DNA of 64,000 nucleotides from an unidentified bacterial endosymbiont (GCF_918797525.1 NZ_OU963893.1:4092001-4156000); one strand, 5' to 3'; positions 12,621 to 25,231 are shown, counted from the stretch's first letter. The notes: generated from the letters alone by a model not told the origin. Numbers and translations: made by a program.

Positions 12621-13143
12621 TGTGCGTCTCCTGCCACTCAAGTAAGCGTTGTTTGTAGCGGCGAGCCTGCGCCTGTAGGGTTTCATCGTCGCAGACAAAG
12701 GTGCAGTGCATCGCAAAAGGCGGCAGCCAGTTCAGACCACAGTAGAGCGCCGTCGCCTGCAGCGGCTGCGCCAGGCTGTCAAACCCCGGGAAAGCACCAA
12801 TATTAAAATGACTTTCGCCTCCGCCGGTGGTCACCGCCCACATCAGGCTTTTCCCCAGCAGTGCCCGGCCATTGTGGCCATACGCCCAGCCGTGGGAAAA
12901 CACTTTATCGATCCACAGTTTCAACAACGGAGGGGTGCTATACCACTGCATAGGATGTTGCCAGACAATCAGATCAGCACGCGAGAGCGCTTCCTGTTCA
13001 GCAGCTATATCGATATTAAAGTCGGGATAGAGTTGATAGAGGGAACGTATTTCTACGTTTTCAAGCGTCCTTACCTGCTCGAGCATCCGTTTATTCGCAT
13101 GCGAATGCTGCGGATAAGGATGGGCATAAATTATTAGAATCAT
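12613..13143 (-). CDS. kefF: KefF, ancillary flavoprotein for KefC
   Basis: KefF is an FMN-containing quinone oxidoreductase that binds KefC and is needed for its full activity. The 176-residue flavodoxin-like fold shows the FMN-binding N-terminus [20 protein letters not shown] (20 residues), the [19 protein letters not shown] segment near 77-95 and the TTGGGE loop near 122-127. It lies directly upstream of kefC and overlaps it. Confidence 0.95.
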   Translation of the reverse strand: MILIIYAHPYPQHSHANKRMLEQVRTLENVEIRSLYQLYPDFNIDIAAEQEALSRADLIVWQHPMQWYSTPPLLKLWIDKVFSHGWAYGHNGRALLGKSLMWAVTTGGGESHFNIGAFPGFDSLAQPLQATALYCGLNWLPPFAMHCTFVCDDETLQAQARRYKQRLLEWQETHNG

Positions 13144-13247
13144 TGATTAGCCTGTTGTTTTACCGCTTTCTTTTGCCAAAGAGTGTAGTCAGTAATTCAA
13201 CAGGCTAATAGTGAATATTATTGACGAGCTAACGTCAGAAATCTGAA

Positions 13248-13481
13248 CTAGTTATCCAGTTCACCCATCGATTTCACCCGATCGCGATTGATCTGCTCGG
13301 TTTGACCGGTCTCAGCATTTTTATAGGATACCAGACCAGTATCGTCATCTACCTGAGGCTTGCCGTCAGTGACGATAGTTTTACCGTCAGTGGTTTTCAC
13401 GGCCTGATTAGATGAACAGCCGACAACGGTAAACATCGCGGTGGCAGCCAGAACAGAAGCGATCAGTCGTTTATTTTGCAT
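13248..13481 (-). CDS. YgdI/YgdR-family small lipoprotein
   Basis: This is a 77-residue lipoprotein with a lysine-containing signal sequence and a lipobox ending VVGC at residue 22, followed by a DUF903 beta domain (about 27-70) resembling E. coli YgdI and YgdR. The function of that family is unknown; the protein should be lipid-anchored and, with Ser-Ser after the Cys, probably sorted to the outer membrane. It stands alone between kefF and carB, where E. coli carries the cai and fix operons. The true ygdR orthologue should be elsewhere in the genome, so this is likely a paralogue. Confidence 0.85.
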   Translation of the reverse strand: MQNKRLIASVLAATAMFTVVGCSSNQAVKTTDGKTIVTDGKPQVDDDTGLVSYKNAETGQTEQINRDRVKSMGELDN

Positions 13482-13587
13482 GGTGTTTTCCCTTGCTCTC
13501 AGTTGAATTTGATTATCGACCTAACAATAGTAGGCTAACTGACTGCATGTGGCTGGAAAACCAGAAGGTTCTGAAGAGGGGAAACGG

Positions 13588-13612
13588 GCCCGGCAACGGT
13601 GCGCTACCGGGC
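13588..13612. repeat. REP-type palindrome downstream of carB
   Basis: A 25-base imperfect palindrome with GCCCGG/CCGGGC ends follows the carB stop on the minus strand. Its length and arms match a second copy at 20913-20937, which suggests a REP family of this genome. REP hairpins often stabilise upstream mRNA or attenuate transcription. Confidence 0.6.
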
Positions 13613-13620
13613 ATGTGAGC

Positions 13621-16600
13621 TTACTTGTTAATCTGGGCGTGCATTTCCTGCACTGAAATCACCTTCTCGGTGGCATCCGCATTCAGCGCCATGGCCGTTG
13701 CGAAACCGCCGTTCAGTGTAGTGTCGTAGTGCACTTTATACTGCAGCGCGCTACGGCGGATCAGCTTCGAGTCTTCAATCGCCTGGCGGCCTGCGGTAGT
13801 GTTAATGATGTAGGTGTATTCGCCATTCTTGATACGATCCTGAATGTGCGGACGACCTTCATGCACCTTGTTTACCAGACGCGGGTTGATACCCGCTTCA
13901 CCCAGCACAATCGCCGTGCCGTGGGTTGCATCCAGCTCGAAGCCCTGTTTCAGCAGCTTGGCGGCCAGGTCAACCACGCGCTCTTTATCACCTTCGCGCA
14001 CAGAGAGCAGCGCACGGCCCGATTTTCTCATGGTGGAGCTGCTGCCCAGTTGTGCCTTGGCGAACGCTTCTGCGAAAGTACGGCCCACGCCCATCACTTC
14101 CCCGGTAGAGCGCATTTCTGGCCCTAACAGCGGGTCAACGCCCGGGAACTTGTTGAACGGTAGCACCACTTCTTTCACCGAGTAATACGGCGGGATGACC
14201 TCTTTGGTGACGCCCTGCTGCGCCAGCGTCTGGCCTGCCATTACGCGCGCCGCCACTTTCGCCAGCGGAACGCCGGTGGCTTTAGAGACGAACGGGACGG
14301 TACGCGCCGCGCGCGGGTTGACTTCAATCAGGTAGACTTCGTTATCTTTCACCGCGAACTGAACGTTCATCAGCCCGCGAACCTGCAGCTCGAAGGCCAG
14401 TTTCTGCACCTGCTGGCGCATCACGTCCTGAATTTCCTGGCTCAGGGTGTAGGCTGGCAGAGAACAGGCTGAGTCACCGGAATGAACGCCCGCCTGCTCT
14501 ATGTGCTCCATAATGCCGCCAATCAGCACCCTTTCGCCGTCGCAGATGGCGTCAACGTCGACTTCGACCGCATCGTCGAGGAAGCGGTCAAGCAGCACGG
14601 GCGCATCGTTGGAAACGCTCACCGCGGTCTGGAAGTAACGACGCAGGTCGGCTTCGTCATAAACGATTTCCATCGCGCGGCCGCCCAGAACATAGGAAGG
14701 ACGCACCACCAGCGGGTAGCCGATATCCTTAGCTTTTTCCACGGCCATTTCGATGGCGGTGACGGTGGCGTTTGCCGGCTGTTTCAGCTTCAAACGGTCA
14801 ACCGCCTGCTGGAAGCGCTCGCGGTCTTCTGCACGGTCAATCGCATCCGGGCTGGTGCCGATAACCGGCACGCCTGCCGCTTCCAGCGCACGCGCCAGCT
14901 TCAGCGGGGTCTGGCCGCCGTATTGCACGATAACGCCTTTCGGCTTTTCGATATGCACGATTTCCAGCACGTCTTCCAGGGTCACCGGCTCGAAGTAGAG
15001 GCGGTCAGAGGTGTCGTAGTCGGTCGAGACGGTTTCCGGGTTGCAGTTGACCATTATGGTCTCGTAGCCGTCTTCGCGCAGCGCCAGAGAGGCGTGTACG
15101 CAGCAGTAGTCGAACTCAATGCCCTGGCCGATACGGTTTGGACCGCCGCCCAGCACCATAATTTTGTCGCGGTCAACGGACGGGTTCGCTTCGCACTCGT
15201 CTTCATAGGTGGAGTACATATACGCGGTATCGGTGGCGAATTCCGCCGCACAGGTGTCCACGCGCTTGTAGACCGGGTGCAGGTCATACTGGTCGCGCAG
15301 CTTGCGGATTTCCGCTTCGCGCACGCCCGCCAGTTTTGCCAGACGCGCATCGGCGAAGCCTTTACGCTTCAGTTGGCGCAGGAAATCAGCGTCCAGGCCG
15401 GTGATGCCCAGTTCCGCCACTTTCTCTTCCAGACGCACCAGCTCTTCAATTTGTACCAGGAACCAGCGGTCGATGTTGGTCAGGTTGAACACACCGTCGA
15501 CCGAGAGGCCCGCACGGAAGGCGTCGGCGATATACCAGATGCGCTCTGCGCCCGCGTCTTTCAGCTCGCGGCGGATTTTGGTCAGCGCTTCCGGGTCGTC
15601 CAGGCTCACTTTCGGATCAAATCCGGTGGCGCCCACTTCCAGACCGCGCAGGGCTTTCTGCAAGGATTCCTGCTGCGTGCGGCCAATCGCCATCACTTCG
15701 CCGACAGATTTCATCTGGGTGGTCAGACGGTCGTTCGCGCCGGCGAATTTCTCGAAGTTGAAGCGTGGAATTTTGGTCACAACATAGTCGATGGACGGTT
15801 CGAAGGACGCAGGGGTGCGGCTGCCGGTGATGTCGTTCATCAGCTCGTCGAGGGTGTAACCCACCGCCAGTTTCGCCGCCACTTTGGCAATCGGGAAGCC
15901 GGTCGCTTTAGAGGCCAGCGCCGAAGAGCGGGAGACACGCGGGTTCATTTCGATAACAATCAGACGGCCGGATTTCGGGTTTACGGAGAACTGAACGTTA
16001 GAGCCGCCGGTCTCTACGCCTATTTCACGCAGTACCGCCATCGAGGCGTTACGCATGATTTGATACTCTTTGTCGGTCAGCGTCTGCGCTGGCGCAACGG
16101 TGATGGAGTCGCCCGTGTGGATACCCATCGCATCGACGTTTTCAATGGAGCAGACGATGATGCAGTTATCGTTTTTATCACGCACCACCTCCATCTCGTA
16201 CTCTTTCCAGCCAATCAGCGACTCATCAATCAGCAGCTCTTTGGTCGGGGAGAGATCCAGTCCGCGCTCGCAAATCTCTTCGAACTCTTCGCGGTTGTAG
16301 GCAATACCGCCGCCGGTGCCGCCCATGGTGAAGCTAGGCCGGATAATGCACGGATAGCCCACGTCAGCGGCAACCGCCAGCGCCTCTTCCATGGTGTGTG
16401 CGATACCGGAGCGCGCCGTGTCGAGACCGATTTTCTTCATTGCCACGTCGAAGCGACGACGGTCTTCAGCTTTATCAATCGCGTCGGCGGTGGCGCCAAT
16501 CATGGTTACGCCGAACTCGGCGAGCACGCCCTGACGCTCCAGCTCCAGCGCGCAGTTCAGCGCCGTCTGGCCGCCCATGGTAGGCAGCACCGCGTCCGGA

Positions 16601-16845
16601 CGCTCTTTCTCGATGATTTTACGCACCACTTCCCAGTGAATCGGCTCGATGTAGGTTGCATCCGCCATTTCCGGGTCGGTCATGATGGTAGCCGGGTTAG
16701 AATTCACCAGGATAACGCGGTAACCCTCTTCACGCAGAGCTTTACACGCCTGGGCGCCGGAGTAGTCGAATTCACAGGCCTGGCCGATAACAATTGGGCC
16801 AGCGCCGAGGATCAGGATGCTTTTTATGTCTGTACGTTTTGGCAT
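13621..16845 (-). CDS. carB: CarB, carbamoyl-phosphate synthase large subunit
   Basis: CarB makes carbamoyl phosphate from bicarbonate, ammonia delivered by CarA, and two ATP, for pyrimidine and arginine synthesis. The 1074 residues comprise two homologous ATP-grasp halves. Each has an [10 protein letters not shown] / [10 protein letters not shown] preATP-grasp motif and FTMGGTGGG / YVLGGRAME nucleotide loops. An oligomerisation domain lies near 403-553 and the allosteric MGS-like domain near 936-1074. carA ends 18 bases upstream, so carAB form one operon. A very long open frame antisense to this gene is a codon-bias shadow. Confidence 0.98.
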   Translation of the reverse strand: MPKRTDIKSILILGAGPIVIGQACEFDYSGAQACKALREEGYRVILVNSNPATIMTDPEMADATYIEPIHWEVVRKIIEKERPDAVLPTMGGQTALNCALELERQGVLAEFGVTMIGATADAIDKAEDRRRFDVAMKKIGLDTARSGIAHTMEEALAVAADVGYPCIIRPSFTMGGTGGGIAYNREEFEEICERGLDLSPTKELLIDESLIGWKEYEMEVVRDKNDNCIIVCSIENVDAMGIHTGDSITVAPAQTLTDKEYQIMRNASMAVLREIGVETGGSNVQFSVNPKSGRLIVIEMNPRVSRSSALASKATGFPIAKVAAKLAVGYTLDELMNDITGSRTPASFEPSIDYVVTKIPRFNFEKFAGANDRLTTQMKSVGEVMAIGRTQQESLQKALRGLEVGATGFDPKVSLDDPEALTKIRRELKDAGAERIWYIADAFRAGLSVDGVFNLTNIDRWFLVQIEELVRLEEKVAELGITGLDADFLRQLKRKGFADARLAKLAGVREAEIRKLRDQYDLHPVYKRVDTCAAEFATDTAYMYSTYEDECEANPSVDRDKIMVLGGGPNRIGQGIEFDYCCVHASLALREDGYETIMVNCNPETVSTDYDTSDRLYFEPVTLEDVLEIVHIEKPKGVIVQYGGQTPLKLARALEAAGVPVIGTSPDAIDRAEDRERFQQAVDRLKLKQPANATVTAIEMAVEKAKDIGYPLVVRPSYVLGGRAMEIVYDEADLRRYFQTAVSVSNDAPVLLDRFLDDAVEVDVDAICDGERVLIGGIMEHIEQAGVHSGDSACSLPAYTLSQEIQDVMRQQVQKLAFELQVRGLMNVQFAVKDNEVYLIEVNPRAARTVPFVSKATGVPLAKVAARVMAGQTLAQQGVTKEVIPPYYSVKEVVLPFNKFPGVDPLLGPEMRSTGEVMGVGRTFAEAFAKAQLGSSSTMRKSGRALLSVREGDKERVVDLAAKLLKQGFELDATHGTAIVLGEAGINPRLVNKVHEGRPHIQDRIKNGEYTYIINTTAGRQAIEDSKLIRRSALQYKVHYDTTLNGGFATAMALNADATEKVISVQEMHAQINK

Positions 16846-16863
16846 GGTCTTCTCGGCTCCTGA

Positions 16864-18012
16864 TTATTTAACGGTAGTACGGTAAAGCTCGATAAGTTCG
16901 ATGAAGTGATCGAACAGCGGTGCGGCATCGTGCGGGCCGGGGCTCGCCTCCGGGTGTCCCTGGAAGCTGAACGCCGGTTTATCGGTACGATGGATGCCCT
17001 GCAACGTGCCGTCGAACAGGGATTTGTGCGTGACGCGCAGGTTAGCCGGCATAGAGGCTTCATCCACGGCAAAACCGTGGTTTTGCGCGGTAATCATTAC
17101 CCTGTTGTTGTCGATGTCTTTCACCGGGTGGTTACCACCGTGGTGGCCGAACTTCATCTTAACGGTGTTCGCACCGCTCGCCAGCGCCAGCAACTGATGG
17201 CCCAGACAGATGCCGAAGATCGGAATATCGGTTTCCAGGAAGGACTTAATAGCGTCGATTGCATAGTCGCACGGTGCCGGGTCGCCCGGGCCGTTAGAGA
17301 GGAAGATGCCGTCCGGGTTCATCTTCAGCACCTCTTCAGCAGAGGTTTTCGCCGGCACCACCGTCAGACGACAGCCACGGTCAACCAGCATACGCAGGAT
17401 ATTACGCTTAGCGCCGAAATCGTAGGCCACCACGTGGAACGGCAGTTCGCTCTCTTTTTTAGCTTCCGGCAGCTCGCCTGAAAGCGTCCAGCTTCCCTGC
17501 GTCCAGCCGTAGGCTTCTGCCGTGGTTACCTCTTTCGCCAGGTCCATGCCGTTCAGGCCCGGGAAGGCTTTCGCTTTTTCCAGCGCCAGCGCGGCATCCA
17601 GGTTATCACCCGCGATAATGCAGCCATTCTGTGCGCCCTTCTCGCGCAGCAGACGCGTCAGCTTACGGGTATCGATATCAGCAATCGCCACGATGTTATG
17701 GCGCTTCAGATAAGAAGAGAGGTCTTCGGTATTACGATAGTTGCTGGCAATCAGCGGCAGGTCGCGAATGACCAGACCTTGCGCATGTACCTGAGAGGAT
17801 TCTTCGTCGGCAGCATTAGTGCCGACATTACCGATATGGGGATAAGTAAGAGTAACGATTTGGCGGGAATAGGAAGGATCAGTGAGGATTTCTTGATAAC
17901 CGGTCATTGAAGTATTGAAAACGACTTCCCCAACCGCCGAACCTGTTGCCCCTATGGCCCGACCGATAAACTGGGTTCCGTCTTCCAGAACCAATAGCGC
18001 TGACTTAATCAA
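16864..18012 (-). CDS. carA: CarA, carbamoyl-phosphate synthase glutaminase subunit
   Basis: CarA hydrolyses glutamine and passes ammonia to CarB. It has an N-terminal CPSase domain and a C-terminal class I glutamine amidotransferase domain, with the nucleophile Cys in [12 protein letters not shown] and the His/Glu pair near [10 protein letters not shown]. The start is TTG at 18012, preceded by GGAGG (reverse strand, 18018-18022). This matches the unusual UUG start of E. coli carA and gives the same 382-residue length. An in-frame upstream ATG at 18039 lies inside the ARG boxes and is unlikely to be used. Confidence 0.97.
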   Translation of the reverse strand: MIKSALLVLEDGTQFIGRAIGATGSAVGEVVFNTSMTGYQEILTDPSYSRQIVTLTYPHIGNVGTNAADEESSQVHAQGLVIRDLPLIASNYRNTEDLSSYLKRHNIVAIADIDTRKLTRLLREKGAQNGCIIAGDNLDAALALEKAKAFPGLNGMDLAKEVTTAEAYGWTQGSWTLSGELPEAKKESELPFHVVAYDFGAKRNILRMLVDRGCRLTVVPAKTSAEEVLKMNPDGIFLSNGPGDPAPCDYAIDAIKSFLETDIPIFGICLGHQLLALASGANTVKMKFGHHGGNHPVKDIDNNRVMITAQNHGFAVDEASMPANLRVTHKSLFDGTLQGIHRTDKPAFSFQGHPEASPGPHDAAPLFDHFIELIELYRTTVK

Positions 18013-18022
18013 AACACCCTCC

Positions 18023-18062
18023 AGAGAATATTCACTCACTTTATTTGCATATTAATTCACAA
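18023..18062 (-). promoter_or_regulatory. Two ARG boxes at the carAB P2 promoter
   Basis: Two adjacent 18-bp imperfect palindromes of ArgR type (18023-18040 and about 18045-18062) with the TGTGAATT and GTGAATATTC cores lie directly upstream of the carA ribosome-binding site. Their sequence agrees with the E. coli carAB P2 operator as I recall it. ArgR with arginine is expected to repress here. Confidence 0.8.
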
Positions 18063-18464
18063 CAACGTGATGAGCAACGCAAATTTGCTGCCGGCGGATT
18101 TTCGGCAAACGGCGGCATTCTGGAGATTTGGTTGGATAAAGTCAACTAAAAAAGGATATTTTGTCTAGTATTTTGCAATACTTGAGAACATATTGCGGAT
18201 TAAGGGATAAAAAGATCAGCTAAACAACCAAGGGAAACGCTTGCGCGGTAAGGTTAATGGAAATGCTGGCGTTAAAATACTCAAAAGTAGACTGGATGGT
18301 TAAAATTTACATTGACGCAACACAAATTATCTCACACAAGCCTACTTTAATGGCTTACATAGGAATTTTACCCTTAAACAGTTAAAATAAAAGGGCAATA
18401 AAATATCGCCCTATGCAATCAAGACATTAAGACTGCAAAACCACATCACAATGGGTAATAAAAC
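18063..18464 (-). promoter_or_regulatory. carAB upstream control region with a possible PurR box
   Basis: This 402-bp gene-free stretch lies between carA and dapB and is AT-rich. In E. coli the same interval carries the pyrimidine-controlled promoter P1 with PepA, RutR, IHF and PurR sites. The one element I can point to is a PurR-like palindrome at 18231-18246 (core GAAACGCTTGCG, about 12 of 16 positions fitting the consensus). I could not fix the other sites or the P1 -10/-35 hexamers by eye. No coding sequence was seen. Confidence 0.5.
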
Positions 18465-19301
<837 letters not shown>

Positions 19302-19442
19302 TTAAAATGATGTAAACCGTTTTCAGAGTAACCAGCCTTCACCGAGGCTGCCACAGAAAACATCGATAATTAGAATTTAATGTGAAACTGACTTAACTAT
19401 CAGTAAAAGACATGATTATGTGGTCAAGATAAAGCAAGGGAT

Positions 19443-19473
19443 AAAAAAAAGGCCAACACAGAAGGTGCTGACC
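19443..19473 (-). terminator. Terminator after ispH
   Basis: On the minus strand a 9-bp stem with two G-U pairs (19465-19473 with 19451-19459) is followed by eight consecutive T (A-run 19443-19450). It ends the ribF-ileS-lspA-fkpB-ispH transcript. Confidence 0.8.
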
Positions 19474-19490
19474 ATCGTTTGGATAAAGGG

Positions 19491-20441
19491 TTATTCCACT
19501 TCCCGGGCGTCAATACGCAGTTCTTTCGGCACTTCAAAGACGATGTTCTCTTCACGCCCTTCCAGCGGTACCGCCTCGCCACCGCCCAGCTCCTGCAGAC
19601 GTACAATCACGTTCTGCACCAGAATATCCGGTGCGGAAGCACCCGCGGTAACGCCGACGCAGGCCACATTTTTGACCCACGCTTCCTGTATATCCGTCGA
19701 ATCGTCAATCAGGAACGCCGCTTTCCCCATACGCTGCGCCAGCTCGGCCAAACGGTTGGAGTTAGAGGAGTTTTTGGAGCCGACAACCAGCACCACGTCC
19801 GCCTGTTCAGCCAGTGCACGCACGGCTTCCTGACGGTTGGTGGTGGCGTAGCAGATATCATCTTTACGCGGGCCGACGATTTTCGGGAAGCGCTGGCGCA
19901 GGGCGTCAATCACGTCTGACGTGTCATCTACGGAGAGCGTGGTCTGGGTCATAAACGACAGACGCCCTTCGTTTTTCACGTCCAGCGTAAAGACATCTTC
20001 CGGCGATTCGACCAGGTACATCCCCCCTGCCGGGTTGCTGTACTGCCCCATGGTGCCTTCCACTTCAGGATGACCTGCATGGCCAATCAGGATCGACTCT
20101 TCGCCACGACGACTGGCGCGCGCCACTTCCATATGCACTTTGGTCACTAACGGACAGGTGGCGTCGAACACGGTCAAATCGCGACTTTTCGCTTCGTTAC
20201 GTACCGCCTGAGAAACGCCATGCGCGGAGAAAATCAGGATCGCGCCGTCAGGCACTTCACTGATTTGCTCAATAAAGATGGCGCCACGCTCACGCAGGCT
20301 ATCGACCACGTAGCGGTTATGCACCACTTCGTGACGCACGTAAATCGGTGCGCCGTAAATCTCCAGCGCGTTTTCAACAATGCTGATAGCGCGGTCTACA
20401 CCAGCGCAAAAACCGCGCGGGTTAGCCAACAGGATCTGCAT
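19491..20441 (-). CDS. ispH: IspH, HMBPP reductase (isoprenoid synthesis)
   Basis: IspH is a [4Fe-4S] enzyme that converts HMBPP to IPP and DMAPP in the last step of the MEP pathway. In the 316-residue sequence the three cluster cysteines lie in [11 protein letters not shown] (Cys12), DATCPLV (near 96) and VGVTAGAS / VACVG (near 197). The conserved HEVVHN and HGVSQ motifs are present. It follows fkpB after a single base and is the last gene of the operon. Confidence 0.97.
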   Translation of the reverse strand: MQILLANPRGFCAGVDRAISIVENALEIYGAPIYVRHEVVHNRYVVDSLRERGAIFIEQISEVPDGAILIFSAHGVSQAVRNEAKSRDLTVFDATCPLVTKVHMEVARASRRGEESILIGHAGHPEVEGTMGQYSNPAGGMYLVESPEDVFTLDVKNEGRLSFMTQTTLSVDDTSDVIDALRQRFPKIVGPRKDDICYATTNRQEAVRALAEQADVVLVVGSKNSSNSNRLAELAQRMGKAAFLIDDSTDIQEAWVKNVACVGVTAGASAPDILVQNVIVRLQELGGGEAVPLEGREENIVFEVPKELRIDAREVE

Positions 20442-20442
20442 C

Positions 20443-20892
20443 TTAAGCCTCCAGCGCTGGGTCTATCTCCAGCACTTCAATATCAAAATGGACGGTGCGC
20501 CCGGCCAGCGGATGGTTGAAGTCAACGGTAATAGAGTCACCGCTGATTTCACGGATCACGCCAGGCATTTCGCTGCCATCCATAGCGGTAAAGAGCATAA
20601 TTGCCCCGATTTCCGGTTCGCCCGCATCCATAAACTCGCGACGCGAAAAATACTGGACAAGGTCGGGACTTGGCACGCCAAACGCCGCATCCGGCTCCAG
20701 CGAAAACGCCTTTTTCTCACCCTCTTTCAGCCCCAGCAACTGCTGCTCAAGACCTTCGGACAGGGAGGTATCGCCAAGACGAAACAGGGCAGGTTTGCCG
20801 TTGTTGCGGGTGGATTCTGCCGTGGAGCCATCATCCAGTTTCAGCGTGAAGTGAACGAGGATCGCGCTGTTGCTCTGTACGGATTTAGACAT
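20443..20892 (-). CDS. fkpB: FkpB (SlpA), FKBP-type peptidyl-prolyl isomerase
   Basis: FkpB is a SlyD-like cytoplasmic prolyl isomerase and chaperone. Its 149 residues include the FKBP strands [11 protein letters not shown] and SLEPDAAFG with an inserted IF (chaperone) domain around 75-120, and the C-terminal FDIEVLEI strand. Length equals that of E. coli. A REP-type hairpin separates it from lspA upstream, while ispH follows directly. Confidence 0.95.
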   Translation of the reverse strand: MSKSVQSNSAILVHFTLKLDDGSTAESTRNNGKPALFRLGDTSLSEGLEQQLLGLKEGEKKAFSLEPDAAFGVPSPDLVQYFSRREFMDAGEPEIGAIMLFTAMDGSEMPGVIREISGDSITVDFNHPLAGRTVHFDIEVLEIDPALEA

Positions 20893-20912
20893 GCAAATTG
20901 CTCGCTTATTTT

Positions 20913-20937
20913 GCCCGGCGATGCGACATCACCGGGC
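20913..20937. repeat. REP-type palindrome between lspA and fkpB
   Basis: A 25-base palindrome pairs GCCCGG (20913-20918) with CCGGGC (20932-20937) and GATG (20920-20923) with CATC (20927-20930), with a mispaired base between the two stems. It is the same size and has the same ends as the copy at 13588-13612. It lies inside an operon, where REP hairpins can set differential mRNA stability. Confidence 0.65.
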
Positions 20938-20944
20938 GAGTTTG

Positions 20945-21445
20945 TTACGCCTGCTCTTTCGCGGCCGGTTTGGGTAAAAAGCCTTCCAGCACGATTAACG
21001 CCGCACCGATGCAAATGGCGGTATCGGCCAGGTTAAAGGTCGCGAAATGCCAGTCGCCGACGTAGAAGTCGATCATATCGACGACAAAGCCGTGCCACAG
21101 ACGATCGAACAGATTACCTAACGCGCCGCCGATGATCAGCGCATAGGCGATGTTATTCAGCTTTTGCGTCGCCTTCGAACGGTACATCAGCACGGCCAGT
21201 ATGACGCAGATACCGATGGCGATACCCGCGAAGAACCAGCGCTGCCAGCCACCGCTATCAGCAAGGAAACTAAACGCCGCACCGTAGTTACGGGCATAGT
21301 GCAGGTTAAGCGACGGGAACAGCGGAACCGTATCCCCCAGAGCGAAGTTCTGGAGGATCAGGTACTTGCTGCCCAGATCGATAATCAGCACCGCCGCTAC
21401 CAGCCACAGCCAGCGCAGACCTGTTGAACAGAGAGAGTTAGGCAT
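20945..21445 (-). CDS. lspA: LspA, lipoprotein signal peptidase
   Basis: LspA is the aspartyl protease that cleaves prolipoprotein signal peptides in the inner membrane. The 166 residues carry four membrane helices. The catalytic aspartates sit in [11 protein letters not shown] (near 124) and in [12 protein letters not shown] (near 143). Its ATG overlaps the ileS stop by one base. The C-terminus is two residues longer than in E. coli. Confidence 0.96.
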   Translation of the reverse strand: MPNSLCSTGLRWLWLVAAVLIIDLGSKYLILQNFALGDTVPLFPSLNLHYARNYGAAFSFLADSGGWQRWFFAGIAIGICVILAVLMYRSKATQKLNNIAYALIIGGALGNLFDRLWHGFVVDMIDFYVGDWHFATFNLADTAICIGAALIVLEGFLPKPAAKEQA

Positions 21446-24261
21446 CAGGCAAACTTACGTTTTTCGCCGTTACCGGCGATATTGCTGATACAGCGTCCGC
21501 AGATCTCTGCGTGTTCCGCCACCTGGCCGACATCCGTCGTGTAGTGCCAGCAACGCGGGCATTTATCACCTTCGGCTTTGCTGAGCGCGATCTTAAGCCC
21601 TTTGAGCAGTTCGCTCTGCTGGGCATCTGCAGACGCGTCAGCATAATCCGCAACTTTCGCTCCCGAGGTCAACAGGACAAATCGCAATTCCTCGCCCAGC
21701 GCCGTCAGCTTCGCCGCCAGCTCCGGTTCGGCGTACAGGGTTACTGCCGCTTCCAGAGAACCACCGACTTTTTTGTCTGCGCGCGCCTGCTCGATAACCT
21801 TGTTCACTTCGCCACGCACTTTCAGCAGTTCGTCCCAGAAGGCATCGTTCATCGCTTCGGTGCTGGAGAGATCGAACAGACCTTCGTACCACTCGCCGGT
21901 GAAGACATACTTCTCACGCTCGCCCGGCAGGTAACCCCAGATTTCATCGGCGGTGAAGGACATGATCGGCGCCATCCAGCGAACCAGCGCTTCTGCGATG
22001 TGGTACAGCGCCGTCTGGCAGCTACGACGCGCTACGCTGTCCGCTTTGGCGGTGTACTGGCGGTCTTTAATGATGTCGAGGTAGAACGACCCCATTTCGA
22101 CAGAACAGAAACGCATCAGGCGCTGTACCACTTCATGGAAGTCGTACGATTCATAGGCCTTCAGGATATCATTCTGAGCCGCTTTCGCGCAGCCTACCGC
22201 CCAGCGGTCCAGCACCACCATCTCTTCCGGCTTCACCATGTCTTTAAGTGGATCAAAACCGTTGAGGTTCGCCAGCAGGAAGCGCGCGGTGTTACGGATA
22301 CGACGATAGCTGTCGGCAGCACGTTTGAGGATCTCGTCCGACACCGCCATTTCGCCAGTGTAATCGGTGGATGCCACCCACAGACGCAGGATATCCGCGC
22401 CCAGTTTGTTCATCACATCCTGTGGAGAGACGGTGTTACCGATAGATTTGGACATCTTACGGCCCTGACCGTCCACGGTGAAGCCGTGGGTCAGAACCTG
22501 GCGGTATGGCGCTTTGCCTTTCATGGCGGTGGAGATCATCAGCGATGACATGAACCAGCCACGGTGTTGGTCGGAACCTTCCAGATACATATCGGCAGCA
22601 TGACCGGTAAACTCAGGACGCACGTCCACCACGGAAGAGTGGGTTGAACCAGAGTCAAACCATACGTCCAGAGTATCTGGCACTTTCTCGTAGTTGTCAG
22701 CATCAGCGCCCAGGATATCGCGGGAGTCGAGATCCCACCACGCCTGAATACCGTCGACTTCTACACGCTTAGCCACTTCTTCCATCAGCGCCAGGGTGTT
22801 CGGATGCAGTTCCTGCGTCTCTTTGTGGACAAACAGAGACATCGGCACGCCCCAGGTACGCTGACGGGAGATACACCAGTCAGGACGGTTAGCCACCATC
22901 GATTCGATACGCGCCTGGCCCCAGTCAGGGATCCACTGCACGCCTTTGATCTCTTTCAAAGACTGCGCACGCAGGCCTTTTTGATCCATGCTGATAAACC
23001 ACTGCGGGGTAGCACGGAAAATGATCGGCGACTTGTGACGCCAGCAGCACGGATAGCTGTGCTGCATTTTCTCAACGTGCAGCAGCGCGCCGCGCTCACG
23101 CAGCATGTTGACGATAATGTCGTTTGCTTTGAAGACGTTAATACCGTCCAGCGCCGGATAAGTCCCCGGCAGGTAAGACCCATCCGGGCCAACCGGGTTA
23201 GCGATTTCCAGACCGTATTTCAGGCTGATGTTGTAGTCGTCAGGACCGTGACCACCGGCGGTATGTACCGCACCGGTACCCGCGTCCAGCGTGACGTGGT
23301 CGCCCAGGATCGCCGGAACGTCAAAATCCAGGAACGGGTGTTTAAAACGCATCAGCTCAAGCGCGTCGCCTTTTACGGTGCCCAGCACGGTGTAGTCGGT
23401 GATGTTCGCGCGCTTCAGCACGTTTTCTACCAGATCTTTCGCCAGGATTACCGCCTGCCCCTCAACCTGTACCAGCGCGTACTCGAACTCGCCGGAGAGA
23501 GAGATTGCGCGGTTCGCCGGCAGGGTCCACGGGGTAGTGGTCCAGATCACCAGCGAGATCGGGCCGCTTACGCCAGGCAGACCGAATTTAGCTTTGATCG
23601 CGTCCTGATCGACCGCTTCGAAAGCCACGTCGATAGAAGGAGACGTTTTGTCGTAATACTCCACTTCGGCTTCTGCCAGCGCAGAGCGGCAGTCCACGCA
23701 CCAGTGCACCGGCTTCGCGCCTTTGTGCAGGTGACCGTTACCGATGATTTTGCCCAGGGCCCGGATGATGTTGGCTTCGGTTTTGAAGTCCATGGTCAGG
23801 TACGGATGCGACCAGTCGCCCAGCACGCCCAGACGGATGAAGTCTTCACGCTGACCATCAACCTGCGTCGCGGCGTATTCACGGCATTTCGCACGGAACT
23901 CGGCGGCGGTGAACTTTTCACCCGGCTTGCCAAACTCTTGCTCAACTTTGAGTTCGATTGGCAGACCGTGGCAGTCCCAGCCCGGAACGTAAGGCGAGTC
24001 ATATCCCGTGAGGCCTTTAGACTTCACGATAATGTCTTTCAGAATCTTGTTAACCGAGTGACCAATATGAATGCTGCCATTCGCATAGGGAGGGCCATCA
24101 TGCAGAATGAAGGTTTTTTTGCCTTTTTTGGCTGCACGGATGATGCCGTACAGGTCATCATCGGTCCAACGCGCCAGCATCCCCGGTTCACGCCTGGCGA
24201 GATCGCCGCGCATCGGGAACCCTGTTTCCGGCAAATTCAGGGTTGATTTATAGTCACTCAT
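21445..24261 (-). CDS. ileS: IleS, isoleucyl-tRNA synthetase
   Basis: IleRS is a class I synthetase that charges tRNA-Ile and edits Val-tRNA-Ile. The 938-residue protein has the HIGH-type signature [13 protein letters not shown] near residues 57-69, KMSKS near 602-606, and a C-terminal zinc-binding module with two CxxC pairs (CPRCWHY, CGRC). The [16 protein letters not shown] start at 24261 matches E. coli; an upstream ATG at 24315 would add 18 non-conserved residues. In the CP1 editing domain the usual TAPGHGPDDY reads [10 protein letters not shown], keeping the active His and Asp. Confidence 0.97.
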   Translation of the reverse strand: MSDYKSTLNLPETGFPMRGDLARREPGMLARWTDDDLYGIIRAAKKGKKTFILHDGPPYANGSIHIGHSVNKILKDIIVKSKGLTGYDSPYVPGWDCHGLPIELKVEQEFGKPGEKFTAAEFRAKCREYAATQVDGQREDFIRLGVLGDWSHPYLTMDFKTEANIIRALGKIIGNGHLHKGAKPVHWCVDCRSALAEAEVEYYDKTSPSIDVAFEAVDQDAIKAKFGLPGVSGPISLVIWTTTPWTLPANRAISLSGEFEYALVQVEGQAVILAKDLVENVLKRANITDYTVLGTVKGDALELMRFKHPFLDFDVPAILGDHVTLDAGTGAVHTAGGHGPDDYNISLKYGLEIANPVGPDGSYLPGTYPALDGINVFKANDIIVNMLRERGALLHVEKMQHSYPCCWRHKSPIIFRATPQWFISMDQKGLRAQSLKEIKGVQWIPDWGQARIESMVANRPDWCISRQRTWGVPMSLFVHKETQELHPNTLALMEEVAKRVEVDGIQAWWDLDSRDILGADADNYEKVPDTLDVWFDSGSTHSSVVDVRPEFTGHAADMYLEGSDQHRGWFMSSLMISTAMKGKAPYRQVLTHGFTVDGQGRKMSKSIGNTVSPQDVMNKLGADILRLWVASTDYTGEMAVSDEILKRAADSYRRIRNTARFLLANLNGFDPLKDMVKPEEMVVLDRWAVGCAKAAQNDILKAYESYDFHEVVQRLMRFCSVEMGSFYLDIIKDRQYTAKADSVARRSCQTALYHIAEALVRWMAPIMSFTADEIWGYLPGEREKYVFTGEWYEGLFDLSSTEAMNDAFWDELLKVRGEVNKVIEQARADKKVGGSLEAAVTLYAEPELAAKLTALGEELRFVLLTSGAKVADYADASADAQQSELLKGLKIALSKAEGDKCPRCWHYTTDVGQVAEHAEICGRCISNIAGNGEKRKFA

Positions 24262-24304
24262 CAGATTCTCGGTTCCGTATTTATCACGTAGGCATTTAAG
24301 CCGG

Positions 24305-25231
24305 TCAAAGCCCAAAAAACTCGCGGGCCGTTAATTCATCTCGCGCGATTTGCGCTTTAAGCTCATCCAGCGAAGCGAATCGCTGTTCATTGCGTATCTT
24401 TTTACGCAGTATTACATCTATATGGCGACCATAAAGGTCCATTACAACGTCCAGCAGATGCACTTCAAGCTGCTGTCGCACGCCAGCGACCGTTGGACGT
24501 GTGCCAATGTTGGCGACGCCATAAAAGGTTTTGTCGCCCGACATAGCCACTTCCACCGCATAGACCCCTTTAACCGGGGAGACCTGACGACGCAGCGGGA
24601 TATTCGCCGTCGGGAAACCGATGGTGCGGCCCAGCGCATCACCATGGACCACACGGCCTGAAAGGGTAAACGGATGCCCGAGCAGCGTTTCGGCGGTGTC
24701 CAGGTCATCATTAGCCAGCGCCTGGCGAACCGCCGTGCTACTGACGCGAACGCCGCCCTCACAGAAGGTCATCGCGCTGGTGATGTCAAAGCCGTACTCA
24801 AGGCCAGCCTTCTGTAATAGCAAGAAATCGCCCTGACGACCAGCGCCAAAGCGGAAATCATCCCCTACGGCGAGAAACTGCACGCGAAGACGCTTTACCA
24901 GCAGGTCACTGACGAAATTTTGTGCTGTCAGCGCGGCAAAGCGCCTGTCGAAGCGCACGCACAGGACGTAATCCACGCCGGAATCCGCCAAATAGCGAAG
25001 CTTTTCGCGCAGACGCGTGAGTCGGGCAGGCGATTTATCGCCTGCGAAAAGCTCCAGCGGCTGCGGCTCGAAAATCATCACCACAACGGGCAGGCCACGC
25101 GCCTCTCCTTCTTTACGCAACCCCTGCAACAGCGCCTGGTGACCACGATGCACGCCGTCAAAATTACCAATGGTCAGCACGCACCCGTGTGGGGCTTTGC
25201 TGAGATTATGTATGCCGCGTATCAGCTTCAT
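24305..25231 (-). CDS. ribF: RibF, riboflavin kinase/FAD synthetase
   Basis: RibF phosphorylates riboflavin to FMN and adenylylates FMN to FAD. The 308-residue bifunctional enzyme has an N-terminal FAD synthetase domain with [11 protein letters not shown] (near 22-32) and [14 protein letters not shown] ([10 protein letters not shown]) motifs. The C-terminal flavokinase domain carries GFPTANI near 205-211. It lacks the last few residues found in E. coli, ending REFFGL. ileS begins 43 bases downstream. Confidence 0.96.
   Translation of the reverse strand: MKLIRGIHNLSKAPHGCVLTIGNFDGVHRGHQALLQGLRKEGEARGLPVVVMIFEPQPLELFAGDKSPARLTRLREKLRYLADSGVDYVLCVRFDRRFAALTAQNFVSDLLVKRLRVQFLAVGDDFRFGAGRQGDFLLLQKAGLEYGFDITSAMTFCEGGVRVSSTAVRQALANDDLDTAETLLGHPFTLSGRVVHGDALGRTIGFPTANIPLRRQVSPVKGVYAVEVAMSGDKTFYGVANIGTRPTVAGVRQQLEVHLLDVVMDLYGRHIDVILRKKIRNEQRFASLDELKAQIARDELTAREFFGL

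Noticed and set aside
14482..16863. 793-codon open frame antisense to carB
   Set aside because: It lies wholly opposite carB, a certain gene with high codon bias and GC-rich third positions, and its translation shows no recognisable domain.
22804..24246. 480-codon open frame antisense to ileS
   Set aside because: Shadow of ileS; no ribosome-binding site and no domain.
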